The notes under the pieces were generated by a model. The model saw only the letters and a program-made list of their open reading frames with translations, ran no database searches and had not been told where the DNA came from. Position numbers and translations under genes: made by a program. Positions 34,582-45,242 of a stretch of DNA of 64,000 nt are shown here, in pieces. Within the stretch, counting starts at the first letter, position 1, and each line of letters starts with the position of its first letter. Source of the DNA: Mesorhizobium sp. BR1-1-16 (GTDB taxonomy: Bacteria; Pseudomonadota; Alphaproteobacteria; Rhizobiales; Kaistiaceae); NCBI RefSeq assembly GCF_020165495.1, contig NZ_JAIUIE010000009.1:62001-126000 (forward strand). The letters run 5' to 3'.

Positions 34582-34950
34582 CTAGTCCCCAAATCGAGGC
34601 GAGCCATGGTGCTGGGCGATCTGCCAGCCGCCATCCCGTCGGACCAACATCCATGTCATGCGATAAGGCATCGGATCTTCGCCATTGGCAAAGTCGACAT
34701 GTCCAGCGGTCGCGACGACATCGGGCGCCAGCTGCAGGACCGTCGGCATCGGATAGCGCATGACGCGTACGCCCGGCGGCCGCCCGGCGAAATAGCCCCG
34801 AACGGCGGGGCGTCCGGCATGCAGCACATCGACGGAGCCAAACAGGAGGGCGTCATCTGTATAGAGCGCCATATGCGCGTCGAGATCGCGGCTGTTGAAA
34901 GCGGCGACCCACTGTTCCACGAAATCCTCGACCGTCGATGTCTCACTCAT
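34582..34950 (-). CDS. SnoaL-like / NTF2-fold protein (SgcJ/EcaC family)
   Basis: A 122-residue single-domain protein of the NTF2-like superfamily, which includes ketosteroid isomerases and polyketide cyclases. Supporting features are VEDFVEQWVAAFNSRDLDAHMALYTDDALLFGS at the N-terminus and MTWMLVRRDGGWQIAQHHGS at the C-terminus, a combination typical of SgcJ/EcaC-type proteins. The ATG at 34950 has GGGAGG eight bases upstream, so an in-frame start at 34995 is not used. It stands alone next to tRNA-Pro. No substrate can be assigned. Confidence 0.8.
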   Translation of the reverse strand: MSETSTVEDFVEQWVAAFNSRDLDAHMALYTDDALLFGSVDVLHAGRPAVRGYFAGRPPGVRVMRYPMPTVLQLAPDVVATAGHVDFANGEDPMPYRMTWMLVRRDGGWQIAQHHGSPRFGD

Positions 34951-35068
34951 AGCATCCTCCCATTCCTTATTCGCAAAGCGTCTGCCGACACGCACGAAGA
35001 ATCAACAGCGCTGTCGGCGCAGGACAATCCCGGTGCCATCGATGGGCATTTGCTTCGCTTGAAAAGAA

Positions 35069-35145
35069 TGGTCGGAGTGGCCGGATTTGAACCGACGACC
35101 CCCTGTCCCCCAGACAGGTGCGCTACCAGGCTGCGCTACACTCCG
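35069..35145 (-). tRNA. tRNA-Pro (anticodon GGG)
   Basis: A 77-nt minus-strand tRNA. The acceptor stem CGGAGTG pairs with CACTCCG, the D-arm contains AGCGCAGCCTGGTAGCGC, the anticodon stem CCTGT/ACAGG encloses the loop CTGGGGG with anticodon GGG, and the T-arm has GGTTCAAATCC. The 3' CCA is encoded. It lies 119 bp after the merR gene stop. Confidence 0.95.
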
Positions 35146-35264
35146 ATGTCGCGGCTGCCCGATGCTGGGCCGGACGGCGGGGCCTTGGCCCGCCGCGAGC
35201 GACGCGCCGCTGTTAGCACGACTTTCAGCGCCTTGTCACCGGCTATTGCGCGCGATCCACGTCT

Positions 35265-36110
35265 TCAGCGTGCCTGATCGAGAATACGCTTGCATTCGAG
35301 CAGTTCGACGAGCGCTGCCTGAAGCCTGTCCATGTCGTCGTCGGAGAGATGGGCGAGGCCGGTCGCGCGGCCGGAAGGCGGACGGTCGTCGTCCTCCGTC
35401 GGCGGCGCAAAGGCGCGGATCGCTGGACCTTCGAACGGCTGGGCGCGCGCCTGCGCCGGACTATGATAGGACGACGGCGGGGCTGGCTGCACGGCCTGCG
35501 GCGGCAGATAGACTTCCGCCTCATCGGGCTCCTCCGGCGGCGCCGCAGGAATCCGCGATTGCGGCATGGCTGCGAAATCGGGCTCCGCCGATCGCTCAGG
35601 CACGGCATGCGCCTCGGCGCGGCCGAATGGCGCGGCCCGGTCCGTCAGAACAGGCTCGCGCCGTTCGCCGAACTGCGGCTCGCGGCGCTGGTCGCGCCCT
35701 GTTCGTCCGCCGGGCGCGGACGCGCGCACCGCGTCACTCTCGTCAACAAGGATACCAACTGGCACCTCGTTGTCGAATTCAGGTTCGAAGCGGTGATCCG
35801 GCGGCGCGGGATCGAGTTCGCCACCCTGCCCGGCTACGATGACCTGGCGCGCGCCCTGTTCCTTGAGGATGCGCTGCACGCCCTTGATCGTATAGCCCTC
35901 GCCATAGAGAAGCTTGCGGATGCCGCGCAGCAGGTCGACATCGTCGGGCCGGTAATAGCGGCGCCCGCCGCCCCGCTTCATCGGACGGATCTGCGAGAAG
36001 CGCGTTTCCCAGAAGCGCAGCACATGCTGTGGCAGGTCGAGTTCCTCGGCCACCTCGCTGATCGTCCGGAATGCATCGGGACCCTTGGACAAGGCCTGAC
36101 CCTCGGACAT
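35265..36110 (-). CDS. MerR family transcriptional regulator
   Basis: A 281-residue regulator with an N-terminal MerR winged helix (about residues 14-85: [55 protein letters not shown]). A long, low-complexity, Pro/Glu/Arg-rich region of some 190 residues with a short C-terminal helix ([21 protein letters not shown]) follows. No effector-binding cysteine cluster is visible, so it is not a classical metal sensor. The location directly after ihfA is conserved in alphaproteobacteria. Its regulon is unknown. Confidence 0.87.
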   Translation of the reverse strand: MSEGQALSKGPDAFRTISEVAEELDLPQHVLRFWETRFSQIRPMKRGGGRRYYRPDDVDLLRGIRKLLYGEGYTIKGVQRILKEQGARQVIVAGQGGELDPAPPDHRFEPEFDNEVPVGILVDESDAVRASAPGGRTGRDQRREPQFGERREPVLTDRAAPFGRAEAHAVPERSAEPDFAAMPQSRIPAAPPEEPDEAEVYLPPQAVQPAPPSSYHSPAQARAQPFEGPAIRAFAPPTEDDDRPPSGRATGLAHLSDDDMDRLQAALVELLECKRILDQAR

Positions 36111-36157
36111 TCAGTTGCACAGCCGGCGCGACGGGACGTCGTCGCCGGGTCGTCAGC

Positions 36158-36487
36158 TCACGCTTCGTCGTCCGGCGCGTGACCGTTCGGCAGAAGCGTA
36201 CCATTGATGCGCTGCTTCAGCACATTGCTCGGCTTGAAAACCATCACGCGGCGAGGAGAAATCGGAACTTCCTCGCCGGTCTTCGGATTGCGGCCGACCC
36301 GCTCGCTCTTCGATCGAACGATAAACGAGCCGAACGATGACAGCTTGACCGATTCGCCGCGGACGATGCACGCGCTGATCTCGTCCAGAACCAGTTCAAC
36401 CAGTTCTGCCGACTCGGTTCGCGAAAGCCCGACCTTCTGGTAGACGACTTCGCAAAGATCGGCGCGCGTAACCGTCTTGCCTGCCAT
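36158..36487 (-). CDS. ihfA: Integration host factor subunit alpha
   Basis: A 109-residue nucleoid-associated protein that bends DNA as a heterodimer with Ihf[32 protein letters not shown] is the IhfA N-terminal helical part, [30 protein letters not shown] is the HU/IHF DNA-binding arm with the conserved [10 protein letters not shown], and [15 protein letters not shown] follows. The ATG at 36487 gives the family start. It lies 136 bp downstream of fabH and upstream of merR. Confidence 0.94.
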   Translation of the reverse strand: MAGKTVTRADLCEVVYQKVGLSRTESAELVELVLDEISACIVRGESVKLSSFGSFIVRSKSERVGRNPKTGEEVPISPRRVMVFKPSNVLKQRINGTLLPNGHAPDDEA

Positions 36488-36623
36488 GGTCCTGTTTTCC
36501 AACCTCTCCCCCGGGCATTCGAGAACCGTGTCTCGAAGCTGGAAGCCTATTGCGGGACCGGGGGCTGGTCAACGACCTTCATGGTAACGCGCGGGGAAAC
36601 AAGACGATTTTCAGTACGACCCA

Positions 36624-37601
36624 TTACCAGCGCACAAGTGCCGAGCCCCAGGTGAAGCCACCGCCCATCGCCTCGAGCAGCACGAGATCGCCCCGCTTGA
36701 TCCGCCCGTCCTCTCGCGCCACCGAAAGCGCCAGCGGGATCGAGGCCGCCGAGGTGTTGCCGTGGTCGGCGACGGTGCGCACAACCTTCTCGCTGGCGAT
36801 GCCGAGCTTTTTGGCGCTGCCGTCGATGATGCGGATATTGGCCTGATGCGGCACGAACCAGTCGACGTCCTCGGCGCCATATCCCGTGGCGCTAAAGGCG
36901 TCCTCGATCACATCGGTGATCATGCCAACGGCATATTTGAACACTTCCCGGCCTTCCATGCGAACATGGCCGACCGTGCCGGTCGAAGATGGTCCGCCGT
37001 CGACATAGAGCTTCTCGCGGTGGCGACCGTCCGAGCGCAGATGCGTCGTGAGCACACCGCGATCTTCGCGCGTGCCGTCCTGTACCGAAGCCCCGAGGAC
37101 AACAGCGCCGGCGCCGTCGCCAAACAGCACGCAGGTCGTGCGGTCGGTCCAGTCGAGAATTCGCGAGAAGGTCTCGGCGCCGATCACCAGCACATGCTTG
37201 GCCTGGCTGGCGCGGATGTAGGCGTCCGCGGTCGAGAGCGCATAGACAAAGCCCGAGCAGACGGCCTGCAGGTCAAAGGCCGCCCCGTGCTCCATGCCGA
37301 GCTTTCTCTGAACCGTGACCGCGGTCGAGGGAAAGGTGTCGTCCGGCGTGGAGGTCGCGACGATGATCATGTCGATCGAGCCGATCGAAAGACCGGCATC
37401 GGCCAGCGCGGCGACGGCCGCCGCCGTACCGAGATCGGAGGTCAGCTCGCCCTTCGCCGCGATATGCCGTGAGCGAATGCCGGTCCTTTGAACGATCCAC
37501 TCGTCCGAGGTCTCGACCATTGTCGAGAGTTCGGCATTGGAGAGTGCGCGCTCGGGAAGATAGCTGCCGCAGCCGAGCACGACCGAACGGATGAAACTCA
37601 C
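36624..37601 (-). CDS. fabH: 3-oxoacyl-ACP synthase III (FabH)
   Basis: A 325-residue thiolase-fold enzyme that condenses acetyl-CoA with malonyl-ACP to begin fatty-acid synthesis. The catalytic triad is visible: C115 in [12 protein letters not shown], the histidine of [12 protein letters not shown], and the asparagine of [16 protein letters not shown]. The start is a GTG at 37601 overlapping the plsX stop (GTGA), with GAGGAA about eight bases upstream. Linkage to plsX is classical and coordinates fatty-acid initiation with phospholipid synthesis. Confidence 0.94.
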   Translation of the reverse strand: MSFIRSVVLGCGSYLPERALSNAELSTMVETSDEWIVQRTGIRSRHIAAKGELTSDLGTAAAVAALADAGLSIGSIDMIIVATSTPDDTFPSTAVTVQRKLGMEHGAAFDLQAVCSGFVYALSTADAYIRASQAKHVLVIGAETFSRILDWTDRTTCVLFGDGAGAVVLGASVQDGTREDRGVLTTHLRSDGRHREKLYVDGGPSSTGTVGHVRMEGREVFKYAVGMITDVIEDAFSATGYGAEDVDWFVPHQANIRIIDGSAKKLGIASEKVVRTVADHGNTSAASIPLALSVAREDGRIKRGDLVLLEAMGGGFTWGSALVRW

Positions 37602-38659
37602 TTGGCTTCCTCGATGACAACATCGGCGATGTCGCGCGCGAAGCCCGCACGGTGATAATCGCCAAGGTCCTGGTTGATTTTTGTCAGCAGGCCATTCTTG
37701 GCCATGCTGTAGCCGACCTCGATCGCGTTGGCGTAGCCGACTCCGTCGGTGCCGCCATGGCTCTTGATGACGATGCCGTTGAGGCCGAGCAGAACCGCGC
37801 CGTTGGAAGCGCGCGGATCAAGCTTCTGGCGCAGTTCGCGAAAGGCGCCGCGCGCGAAGAAATAGCCGATGCGTCCCATCAGCGTGCGGCTCATCGCATC
37901 GCGAAGATGAGAGGCAATCTGCCGAGCCGTGCCTTCGGCCGTCTTCAGCGCGATATTGCCGGCGAAGGCTTCGGTCACGACCACATCGACGGTGCCGCGC
38001 CCGATGTCATCGCCTTCGACGAAGCCGATATAATTGAGATGATCGAGATTGGCTTCCTTGAGGATCTGTCCGGCGACGCGAACCTCCTCGAGCCCCTTCA
38101 TCTCCTCGACGCCGATATTGAGCAGTCCGACGGTGGGGCGCTCGACATCGAGCAGGGCACGCGCCATGGCACCGCCCATCATGGCGAAATCGATCAGTTG
38201 CTGGGCATCGGCATTGATGGTGGCGCCGACATCAAGCACGACGCTCTCGCCGCGCAGCGTCGGCCAGAGCGCTGCCAGCGCCGGGCGCTCGATCCCGGCC
38301 ATGGTGCGCAGGCAGAATTTAGACATCGCCATCAACGCGCCGGTATTGCCGGCCGAAAGAGCGACATCCGCCTCCCCCTTCTTCACGGCCTCAAGTGCGC
38401 GCCACATGCTGGATTTCCAGCGGCCTTTGCGCAGCGCCTGGCTCGGCTTGTCGTCCATCTGGACGGTGATCTCGCAATGCGTGAAGGTCGAGACCGCCTT
38501 GACGCGCGGATAGGCATCGAGAAGCGGCCGTACGACCGGCTCCTCGCCGAACAGCTGAAATTCGAGATCGGGACGGCGCACCAGCGCGATATCGGCGCCG
38601 GCAAGCACGATCGACGGCCCGTTATCGCCGCCCATGGCGTCGATCGCTATTTTCACCAT
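37598..38659 (-). CDS. plsX: Phosphate acyltransferase PlsX
   Basis: A 353-residue peripheral enzyme that makes acyl-phosphate from acyl-ACP for PlsY. It begins [19 protein letters not shown], the diagnostic PlsX N-terminus, and has the [12 protein letters not shown] segment and the [18 protein letters not shown] motif of the family. Length is normal. It lies about 120 bp downstream of the DUF177 gene and overlaps fabH by four bases. In many bacteria rpmF sits between DUF177 and plsX; here that gap holds no rpmF. Confidence 0.94.
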   Translation of the reverse strand: MVKIAIDAMGGDNGPSIVLAGADIALVRRPDLEFQLFGEEPVVRPLLDAYPRVKAVSTFTHCEITVQMDDKPSQALRKGRWKSSMWRALEAVKKGEADVALSAGNTGALMAMSKFCLRTMAGIERPALAALWPTLRGESVVLDVGATINADAQQLIDFAMMGGAMARALLDVERPTVGLLNIGVEEMKGLEEVRVAGQILKEANLDHLNYIGFVEGDDIGRGTVDVVVTEAFAGNIALKTAEGTARQIASHLRDAMSRTLMGRIGYFFARGAFRELRQKLDPRASNGAVLLGLNGIVIKSHGGTDGVGYANAIEVGYSMAKNGLLTKINQDLGDYHRAGFARDIADVVIEEAK

Positions 38660-38780
38660 GGCAGTCTTTCAGAGCCTCGAAGCAGTCGCGAAAGGGTCGG
38701 CGGATGCGCGCGGACGGCGCTGGAAAATACCCGTTTCGGGAGGAGAGACAACCCCGTCGGTCCGAGCGTCGCAGGCAAAC

Positions 38781-39317
38781 CTATTCCCGCTTCAGCTGCG
38801 AGAGGGCCGCGAAAGGCGAAGTTGAGCCATCCACATCTTCGGCGAGCGCCTTCGCGAGGTCGGCGCCGGCGGCGCGCGGATAGGGATCGAGCGCCAGCGC
38901 GAGCTGCTCCGTCACGATAGCGCCGAGGTCGAGCGTATTGCCGGTCAGCGGATCGGGCGGGTCCTCGGCATCGACATCGACGATCACTTCGGCCTCGGCG
39001 ACCGTCTTCGGATCAGCCGCTTGGGCTTCGGGCGGCAGGAAAGTCAGCGAAAAGCGCTGGTCGATCTGTTCCGGAACCGGGTCCAGCGTCACGACGCAGG
39101 CCTGCACGGCCTCCGCGATCAGGCGCCCATCAAGTTCGAGGCCGACCCGGTTCCACGGCCTGATCTTGATCTCGGCCTCGAGCCTCGAAAGCCCGAGAAT
39201 GCCAAAGGCGGTGCTGATCGCCGCACACTCGTCAGCATTGGCGGTGATCCGCTCGGTGCGACCTGATTCGTTGATGCGGCGAACATCTACGAGACGACTG
39301 AAGGGTATCGGGTCCAT
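38781..39317 (-). CDS. DUF177 (YceD-like) protein
   Basis: A 178-residue cytoplasmic protein of the YceD/DUF177 family, associated with 23S rRNA or large-subunit ribosome maturation. Family features are FSRLVDVRRI near the N-terminus, the QACVVTLDPVPEQIDQRFSLTF core near residue 73, and the DLGAIVTEQLALALDPYPRAAG segment, where the proline after Asp-Pro-Tyr is highly conserved. Either GTG at 39320 (overlapping the previous stop) or ATG at 39317 could start it; GGAGG at 39325-39329 lies seven bases from the ATG, which is preferred. It precedes plsX. Confidence 0.87.
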   Translation of the reverse strand: MDPIPFSRLVDVRRINESGRTERITANADECAAISTAFGILGLSRLEAEIKIRPWNRVGLELDGRLIAEAVQACVVTLDPVPEQIDQRFSLTFLPPEAQAADPKTVAEAEVIVDVDAEDPPDPLTGNTLDLGAIVTEQLALALDPYPRAAGADLAKALAEDVDGSTSPFAALSQLKRE

Positions 39318-39865
39318 CACGCAGCCTCCGGCGAGGAGAGTTCGGGAAAGGCGATTCGCCCGGCTAGGATCGCATCGACGGGCTGAGCCGCCGCCGATCG
39401 TGCCGCGGCCTCGACATAGGCAGCAAGCTGTGAGGCCGCGCCCTCCCCGCCGCCATCGGGGAAGACATTGCGCGCCAGCGCATCGCGAAGCGCAGCGGTG
39501 TCGCCAGCCGTCAGCGCCGAATCATAGGCGCCGACGCGGCCATAGAAAGCCTCGGCCATCTTCTTCAGCTTCTTGGGCACGCCCATGTCGGTGACGCCCA
39601 TTTCGCGCAGGTTGCGGTCCATGTCCTTCAGGAAGATGTCGAAAACGTCCTGGCCAATGCGGCGATGGTCCGTATCCTCGGTCTTCAGGCGGTAAAACAG
39701 CAGGAACCCATGCAGGACGATCATGTCGAACCGACCGTCCAGCGTGTCCGGCACTCCGAATTCGGCATAGAAGGCCGGTTGGCGCGCCTGCGCCACGATG
39801 GTGCCGTAAAGGGAATATGCTATGGCTTCGTTGCGGCGCCGTCGCGCGAACAGTCGTGGAAACAC
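39317..39865 (-). CDS. Ubiquinol-cytochrome c chaperone family protein
   Basis: A 182-residue protein related to mitochondrial CBP3/UQCC1, which assists cytochrome b assembly in the bc1 complex. Conserved parts are AYSLYGTIVAQARQPAFYAEFGVPDTLDGRFDMIVLHGFLLF and the DVFDIFLKDMDRNLREMGVTDMGVPKKLKKMAEAFYGR helix. The start is a GTG at 39865 with GGAG upstream, beginning at the arginine-rich VFPRLFARRRR. Longer upstream frames read into the bamE promoter region and are not used. Its stop overlaps the following DUF177 start region. Confidence 0.87.
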   Translation of the reverse strand: MFPRLFARRRRNEAIAYSLYGTIVAQARQPAFYAEFGVPDTLDGRFDMIVLHGFLLFYRLKTEDTDHRRIGQDVFDIFLKDMDRNLREMGVTDMGVPKKLKKMAEAFYGRVGAYDSALTAGDTAALRDALARNVFPDGGGEGAASQLAAYVEAAARSAAAQPVDAILAGRIAFPELSSPEAA

Positions 39866-40095
39866 CGGTTCGTTCTCCGAAAGGCTGGCCGGCCGCAGCC
39901 GGATTGCTTCCGATCCACCGAAAATGGGTCTCTCGGGCGCTGCCGCAAGCGGGCCTCGCGATTGGCGAGGCCGATTGTCACGAGCCCTAGCGCAGGCTAG
40001 GGAGATTGCCAACCCGTTCGATGGGCTGGCGAAGACCGGAAACGGTCGCCGGTCCGCGCGCGGATCGGACATGCGAATGGTGCCAGGAGAGCAGA

Positions 40096-40608
40096 ATGCG
40101 GTTTGGCGTTTCTGACCAGCGGTTTGACATGGCCCGCGTGGGCCGGGTCGGAGTCGTGCTGCTTGCCGTCGGCATGGCGGCCGGGCTTGCCGGTTGCAAG
40201 ACCAATGTCGCCGGTGGCCTGAACGAGACCTATCATTCGGGTTTCGTCCCGCCGCCCAATGCCCTCGAGCAGATCCCGGTCGGCGCCAGTCAGGACCAGG
40301 TCCGCATCGTTCTCGGCACACCGTCGACGACGGCGGAGTTCGGCGGCGATGTCTGGTACTACATCTCGCAGACCCGCGTGCGCCGTGTGGCCTTCCAGAA
40401 TCAGAAGATCGTCGATCAGCGCGTGCTCGCCATCTATTTCGACAAGGACCGCAACATCGAGCGCGTCGCCGATTACGGCCTGAAGGACGGCAAGGTGTTC
40501 GAATTCATCACCCAGACCACGCCGACCGGCGGCAAGGACCAGGCCTTCCTCGAGCAGGTCTTGACCGGCGCCCTCGGCGTCGGCGCCAACAATCCGTTCG
40601 GCGGATAA
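40096..40608 (+). CDS. bamE: Outer membrane protein assembly factor BamE
   Basis: A 170-residue lipoprotein of the BAM complex, helping insertion of beta-barrels into the outer membrane. The N-terminus has a signal peptide ending in a lipobox (GLAGC, cysteine about residue 35). The SmpA/OmlA domain follows, with LEQIPVGASQDQVRIVLGTPSTTAEFGGDVWYYISQT and QRVLAIYFDKDRNIERVADYGLKDGK. AGGAGA lies five bases before the ATG; a methionine 11 codons in (MARVGRVG) is a possible alternative. A strong terminator follows. It is divergent from the bc1 chaperone gene. Confidence 0.92.
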   Translation: MRFGVSDQRFDMARVGRVGVVLLAVGMAAGLAGCKTNVAGGLNETYHSGFVPPPNALEQIPVGASQDQVRIVLGTPSTTAEFGGDVWYYISQTRVRRVAFQNQKIVDQRVLAIYFDKDRNIERVADYGLKDGKVFEFITQTTPTGGKDQAFLEQVLTGALGVGANNPFGG

Positions 40609-40630
40609 TAGTCCGCGGCCCGAAACAGAA

Positions 40631-40662
40631 AGCCCTCGGCGAGCATCGCCGAGGGCTTTTTT
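40631..40662 (+). terminator. Rho-independent terminator after bamE
   Basis: A perfect 12-bp GC-rich stem (AGCCCTCGGCGA / TCGCCGAGGGCT) with a three-base loop is followed immediately by a run of T, 22 bp after the bamE stop. Confidence 0.92.
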
Positions 40663-40749
40663 GTGTCTGCCGATTGCTGCGATCACGAGCGCAGCGGCGC
40701 GGACAGCCCTCAGGCGGGAGATCCGGGACCTTGCGGCCCCGGTATCCCG

Positions 40750-42894
40750 TCAGTGATGCGCGAGGACCGCCAGGAGCAGCAGCGCGACGATGTTGGTGAT
40801 CTTGATCGCCGGATTGACCGCGGGTCCCGCCGTGTCCTTGTAGGGATCGCCGACAGTGTCGCCGGTTACCGAGGCCTTGTGCGCGTCGGAACCCTTGTAG
40901 TGCGTCTGGCCATTGGCGTCGGTGAAGCCATCCTCGAACGACTTCTTGGCATTGTCCCAGGCGCCGCCACCTGACGTCATGGAGATCGCGACGAAAAGGC
41001 CGGTGACGATGACGCCGAGCAGCATGGCGCCGACGGCCGAGAACGCCTCGCTCTTGCCCGCGATCCAGTAGATCGCGAAATAGACGACGATGGGCGCGAG
41101 CACCGGCAGCAGCGACGGCACGACCATCTCGCGAATTGCGGCCTTGGTCAGGATGTCGACCGCCTTGCCGTAATCCGGCTTGTCGGTCCCGGCCATGATG
41201 CCCGGCTTTTCGCGGAACTGCCGCCGGACTTCCTCGACGATCGCGCCGGCAGCCCGGCCGACGGCCGTCATGGTGATGCCGCCGAAGATGTAGGGGATGA
41301 GGCCGCCGAGCAGCAGGCCAACCACCACATAGGGGTTGGACAGCGTGAAGTCGGGAATGACGCCCTTGAAGTACTGGAACGCCGTCGCTCCCTCCTTGTT
41401 GGCCTCCGCGATGAAGTAGGTCAGGTCGTAATTGTAGGCCGCAAACAGCACCAGCGCGCCAAGGCCGGCCGAGCCGATCGCATAGCCCTTAGTGACCGCC
41501 TTGGTGGTGTTGCCGACAGCATCGAGTGCATCGGTCGACTTGCGCACTTCCTTCGGCAGGCCCGCCATTTCGGCGATGCCGCCGGCATTGTCGGTCACCG
41601 GGCCAAAGGCATCGAGCGCAACCACCATGCCGGCAAGGCCCAGCATGGTCGAGACGGCGATCGCCGTGCCGAACAGGCCGGCCAGCGAATAGGTGACGAT
41701 GATGCCGACGACGATGATCAGCGTCGGAACCGCGGTCGCCTCCAGCGAGACGGCAAGGCCCTGGATGACATTGGTGCCGTGACCCGTCACGGAAGCCTGG
41801 CTGATCGAGCGCACCGGCCGATACCCGATGCCGGTATAATATTCGGTGATCCAGACGATGCCGCCGGTGACGGCGAGACCGGCGAGACCGCAGAAAAACA
41901 GGTTGAGCCCGGTGATGCTGGCTCCGCCTACCGTGCCGATCTCGCTCCAGCCGATGAACAACTGGGTTGCGATCGCGAGGCCGACGATCGACAGCAGCGC
42001 GGAGGCGATGAAGCCCTTGTAGAGCGCGCCCATGATCGACTGGCTGGCGCCAAGCTTGACGAAGAATGTGCCGGCGATCGAGGTCAGGATGCAGACGGCG
42101 CCGATGCCGAGCGGGAAGAGGATGATTGAGGGTAGCATCGGCGAAGCGGCGAAGAAGATCGACGCGAGCACCATGGTGGCGACCAGCGTCACCGCATAGG
42201 TCTCGAAAAGATCGGCCGCCATGCCGGCGCAGTCGCCGACATTGTCGCCGACATTGTCGGCGATCGTGGCCGGGTTGCGCGGATCGTCCTCTGGAATGCC
42301 GGCTTCCACCTTGCCGACCAGATCGCCACCGACATCGGCGCCCTTGGTGAAGATGCCACCGCCGAGGCGGGCGAAGATCGAGATCAGCGAGGCGCCGAAG
42401 CCGAGAGCGACCATCGCATCGATGACGATGCGGTCGTTTGGCTGATAGCCGACAAAGCTGGTCAGCACGAGATAGTAGACGGCGACGCCGAGCAGGGCGA
42501 GCCCCGCGACCAGCATGCCGGTGATGGCGCCTGACTTGAACGCGATCTCGAGCCCTTCGGCGAGGCTCTTGGTTGCCGCCTGCGCGGTGCGGACATTGGC
42601 ACGAACCGAAACGTTCATGCCGATGAAGCCCGTGATGCCCGAGAGAATCGCGCCGATCGCGAAACCGATCGCGACCGTGAGCGACAAGAGCCACGCGACG
42701 ACGATGAAGATGACGACGCCGACAATTGCGATGGTGAGATATTGCCGCCTGAGATAGGCGCTCGCGCCCTCGCGGATCGCAGCGGCGATCTCCTGCATCC
42801 GGGCCGAGCCGGCGTCGGCGGCGAGCACAGACTGCGTCGCCCAGGCGCCATAGGCGAGAGCCACCAGCGCGCATAGAATGATCAGATAAATCAC
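40750..42894 (-). CDS. hppA: K+-independent membrane-bound H+-pyrophosphatase
   Basis: A 714-residue integral membrane protein with about 16 spans that couples pyrophosphate hydrolysis to proton pumping. The PPi/Mg-binding region [35 protein letters not shown] is intact, with [19 protein letters not shown], and [10 protein letters not shown] is the second acidic cluster. The lysine in [10 protein letters not shown], where K+-dependent enzymes carry alanine, predicts K+ independence. The start is a GTG at 42894, with GGAGG at 42904-42908. It closes the glyA-to-thiL gene block on the minus strand, 136 bp after the MFS gene. Confidence 0.94.
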   Translation of the reverse strand: MIYLIILCALVALAYGAWATQSVLAADAGSARMQEIAAAIREGASAYLRRQYLTIAIVGVVIFIVVAWLLSLTVAIGFAIGAILSGITGFIGMNVSVRANVRTAQAATKSLAEGLEIAFKSGAITGMLVAGLALLGVAVYYLVLTSFVGYQPNDRIVIDAMVALGFGASLISIFARLGGGIFTKGADVGGDLVGKVEAGIPEDDPRNPATIADNVGDNVGDCAGMAADLFETYAVTLVATMVLASIFFAASPMLPSIILFPLGIGAVCILTSIAGTFFVKLGASQSIMGALYKGFIASALLSIVGLAIATQLFIGWSEIGTVGGASITGLNLFFCGLAGLAVTGGIVWITEYYTGIGYRPVRSISQASVTGHGTNVIQGLAVSLEATAVPTLIIVVGIIVTYSLAGLFGTAIAVSTMLGLAGMVVALDAFGPVTDNAGGIAEMAGLPKEVRKSTDALDAVGNTTKAVTKGYAIGSAGLGALVLFAAYNYDLTYFIAEANKEGATAFQYFKGVIPDFTLSNPYVVVGLLLGGLIPYIFGGITMTAVGRAAGAIVEEVRRQFREKPGIMAGTDKPDYGKAVDILTKAAIREMVVPSLLPVLAPIVVYFAIYWIAGKSEAFSAVGAMLLGVIVTGLFVAISMTSGGGAWDNAKKSFEDGFTDANGQTHYKGSDAHKASVTGDTVGDPYKDTAGPAVNPAIKITNIVALLLLAVLAHH

Positions 42895-43030
42895 GTCCTC
42901 ATTCCTCCCTGCCCGGCATCTTCTGCTGGCGCTCGCGCGTCAGGCCGGCCCAAACTGCAAGGGGAAAAAGCACCGTTCCTCCCGGCTCGATCCCCTTGGA
43001 ATCAGAGTTGAGAACGGGTTTGGGCGGAGG

Positions 43031-44260
43031 TCAAGGTGCGGGCGATGGGAAAGTCCGGCGCGTCAGCGCGGCAAGCGCCAGCGCGCCGAGCGCGAGGGCC
43101 ACGACGGGGAAGACGATCCCGTTGATGAAGCCCCAGCCCGGCCCGCCGATCAGCAGCCCGGCCAGCAGCGAAGCGCATGCCGAGACGGCGAAGACGAGGA
43201 AGTCGTTCAGTCCCTGGACCCTGCCCTTCTCCTCCGGCCGATAGGTCTCGGTGAGCATCGCGGTGGCGCCGATGAAGCCGAAATTCCAGCCGAGCCCGAG
43301 CAGGACGAGTGCACCCCAGAAGTGCCAGACGGTCAGTCCGGCGATCGAGACGATCGCGCAGGCGGAGAGCAGTCCGAGCCCGGCGATGACGATCCTGTCC
43401 TTGCCGAAGCGGGTGATCAGCCGCCCCGTGAAGAAGCTCGGCGCAAACATGGCGATGACATGCCACTGGATGCCGAGCGCCGCATCGCTCTGGCTGAGGC
43501 CGCAACCGACCATCGCGATCGGCGCCGCCGTCATGACCAATGTCATCATCGCATAGGAGGCGACGCCGCAGAGCACTGCCGCGACGAAGCGCGGCTGCCG
43601 CGCGATCTCCGTCAGCGGGCGGCCGCGATCATGCGTGCTGCCGCGCGGATGCGGCGTCACGAGATCGCGAAAGCGGCTGACGGCCAGAACCGCGAGAAAT
43701 GCGAAGACCGCTATGGCCACGTAGGCGCCAGCGAACGGGATCGGGCTGAACAGATCGCGCGTCGCGATTGCTGCCTGCGGCCCGAGCACGGCGGAGAGGA
43801 CGCCGCCCCCCATGACCAGCGCCAGCGCCCGCGTGCGGGCCCGCTCGCCGCCAGCGTCGACGGCCGCGAAGCGATATTGCTGGTTGAACGCGGCAGAGAT
43901 GCCGATGAAGAGGCAGGCGAAGGCGAGCAGCCAGAACATCCCCGCGACGATCGCATAGGCGGCCAGCAACCCGCCGAAAATGGCCGGCACGGCGCCGAGC
44001 ATCAGGCCGATGCGTCGGCCGATCCGCGCCATCAGGATCGCCGCCGGGATGGTGGCGAGGGCCGATCCGACCGTCAGCGCGGTGACCGGCACGGTGGCGA
44101 GCGACTTGTCGGACCCGAGCAGGTAGCTGCCGGCGAGACCGCCAAAGGCGACCGCTATCGGCATCATCGAGCCGCCAAAGGCGGTCGCGGCGGTGAGAAC
44201 GAACGAATTGCGCCGGACCGCGCTGTCGAGTTCCGCCGGGGCGACGTCAGAAATGGTCAT
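43031..44260 (-). CDS. MFS transporter
   Basis: A 409-residue major facilitator with about 12 spans. ALATIPAAILMARIGRRIGLMLG is the loop 2-3 signature (RxGRR), and the second half has FTGRLITRFGKDRIVIAG. A central loop contains HPRGSTHDRGRPLTEIARQP. The start at 44260 overlaps the thiL end by 14 bp, so it is probably co-transcribed with thiL and nusB. The placement next to thiamine and riboflavin genes hints at a vitamin or precursor substrate, but that is only positional; general drug or metabolite export is also possible. Confidence 0.83.
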   Translation of the reverse strand: MTISDVAPAELDSAVRRNSFVLTAATAFGGSMMPIAVAFGGLAGSYLLGSDKSLATVPVTALTVGSALATIPAAILMARIGRRIGLMLGAVPAIFGGLLAAYAIVAGMFWLLAFACLFIGISAAFNQQYRFAAVDAGGERARTRALALVMGGGVLSAVLGPQAAIATRDLFSPIPFAGAYVAIAVFAFLAVLAVSRFRDLVTPHPRGSTHDRGRPLTEIARQPRFVAAVLCGVASYAMMTLVMTAAPIAMVGCGLSQSDAALGIQWHVIAMFAPSFFTGRLITRFGKDRIVIAGLGLLSACAIVSIAGLTVWHFWGALVLLGLGWNFGFIGATAMLTETYRPEEKGRVQGLNDFLVFAVSACASLLAGLLIGGPGWGFINGIVFPVVALALGALALAALTRRTFPSPAP

Positions 44261-45242
44261 GCGAGGCGCGCTCCAGCCGTATCGCCACGCCATCGCTTCC
44301 GACCACGAGGGCCGGTCCGGCTCCCGCCACGATCTCGCCGATCGGCGTCACGGCAATCCCCGCAGCGTCAGCGGCCTGGCGATAAGCCTCGACTTGATCG
44401 CGCGGAACGCTGGCGAGGATTTCATAGTCATCGCCGCCGGACAGCACGCTGGCAAGCGCCGACGGCTCGGCCGCGACCAGCGCGCGGGCCCCAGTCGACA
44501 GCGGCAGGCGGGTTGCCTCGATTCGAGCGCCGACGCTAGAAGCCTTCAGCATGTGACCGAGATCGCCGACCAGCCCGTCGGAAATGTCGAGCGCGGCAGA
44601 GGCATGGCGAAGAACCGCTTCCGCCAGCGCCGTGCGCGGCTGCGGATGCAGATAGCGATCGAGCAGATGAGCCGCCTCCGCGCCTGCCGGAGCGCCATCG
44701 ATCGTGCCTAGACGGAGACGAAGCCCGAGCGCCGCATCGCCGATCGTTCCGGAGACGAGCAGCACATCGCCCACTCGCGCGCCGGCGCGGCGTATCATCG
44801 TTCCGGAAGGAACAACGCCGATGGCCGTGATCGAGAGGGTCAGCCCGCCTGGCGCCTTGACCGTATCGCCGCCGAGCAGCGTGATGCCAAAGGCTTGCTG
44901 GTCCGCAGCGAGACCCGCGGCGAAGTCCGCCATCCAGTCCGCCGTCCAGTCGGCGGGCAACGCCAGACCCAGCAGATAGCCGAGGGGCCGCGCGCCTTTG
45001 GCGGCGAGATCGGAGAGATTGACGCGCAGCGCCTTGCGCGCGATCGAAGCGGGCGGATCATCGGGAAAGAAATGAATCCCGGCCGCGACCATGTCCTTTG
45101 TCAGGACGAGATCGGCGCCGGGCGGTGGCGTGAAAGCCGCCGCATCGTCGGTCAGATTGAGCGCGGCCGGATCATCGGCGAGCGGGCGAAGATAGCGGGC
45201 GATCAGGTCGAACTCGCCCGGCCGCGCCTTATCCTCAGCCAT
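44247..45242 (-). CDS. thiL: Thiamine-monophosphate kinase
   Basis: A 331-residue enzyme of the PurM/ThiL fold that phosphorylates thiamine monophosphate to thiamine diphosphate. Family features are [14 protein letters not shown] at the start, [15 protein letters not shown] with the metal-binding aspartates, [39 protein letters not shown], and [15 protein letters not shown]. It overlaps nusB by 8 bp and the MFS gene by 14 bp. The nusB-thiL pair is a conserved arrangement. Confidence 0.93.
   Translation of the reverse strand: MAEDKARPGEFDLIARYLRPLADDPAALNLTDDAAAFTPPPGADLVLTKDMVAAGIHFFPDDPPASIARKALRVNLSDLAAKGARPLGYLLGLALPADWTADWMADFAAGLAADQQAFGITLLGGDTVKAPGGLTLSITAIGVVPSGTMIRRAGARVGDVLLVSGTIGDAALGLRLRLGTIDGAPAGAEAAHLLDRYLHPQPRTALAEAVLRHASAALDISDGLVGDLGHMLKASSVGARIEATRLPLSTGARALVAAEPSALASVLSGGDDYEILASVPRDQVEAYRQAADAAGIAVTPIGEIVAGAGPALVVGSDGVAIRLERASHDHF

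Noticed and set aside
38660-38780. rpmF between the DUF177 gene and plsX
   Set aside because: The gap is only about 120 bases and has no reading frame with the L32 zinc-binding pattern.
42958-42998. CAAGGGGA / TCCCCTTG inverted repeat before hppA
   Set aside because: The 25-base loop and lack of a T-run make it too weak to call a terminator or regulatory element.
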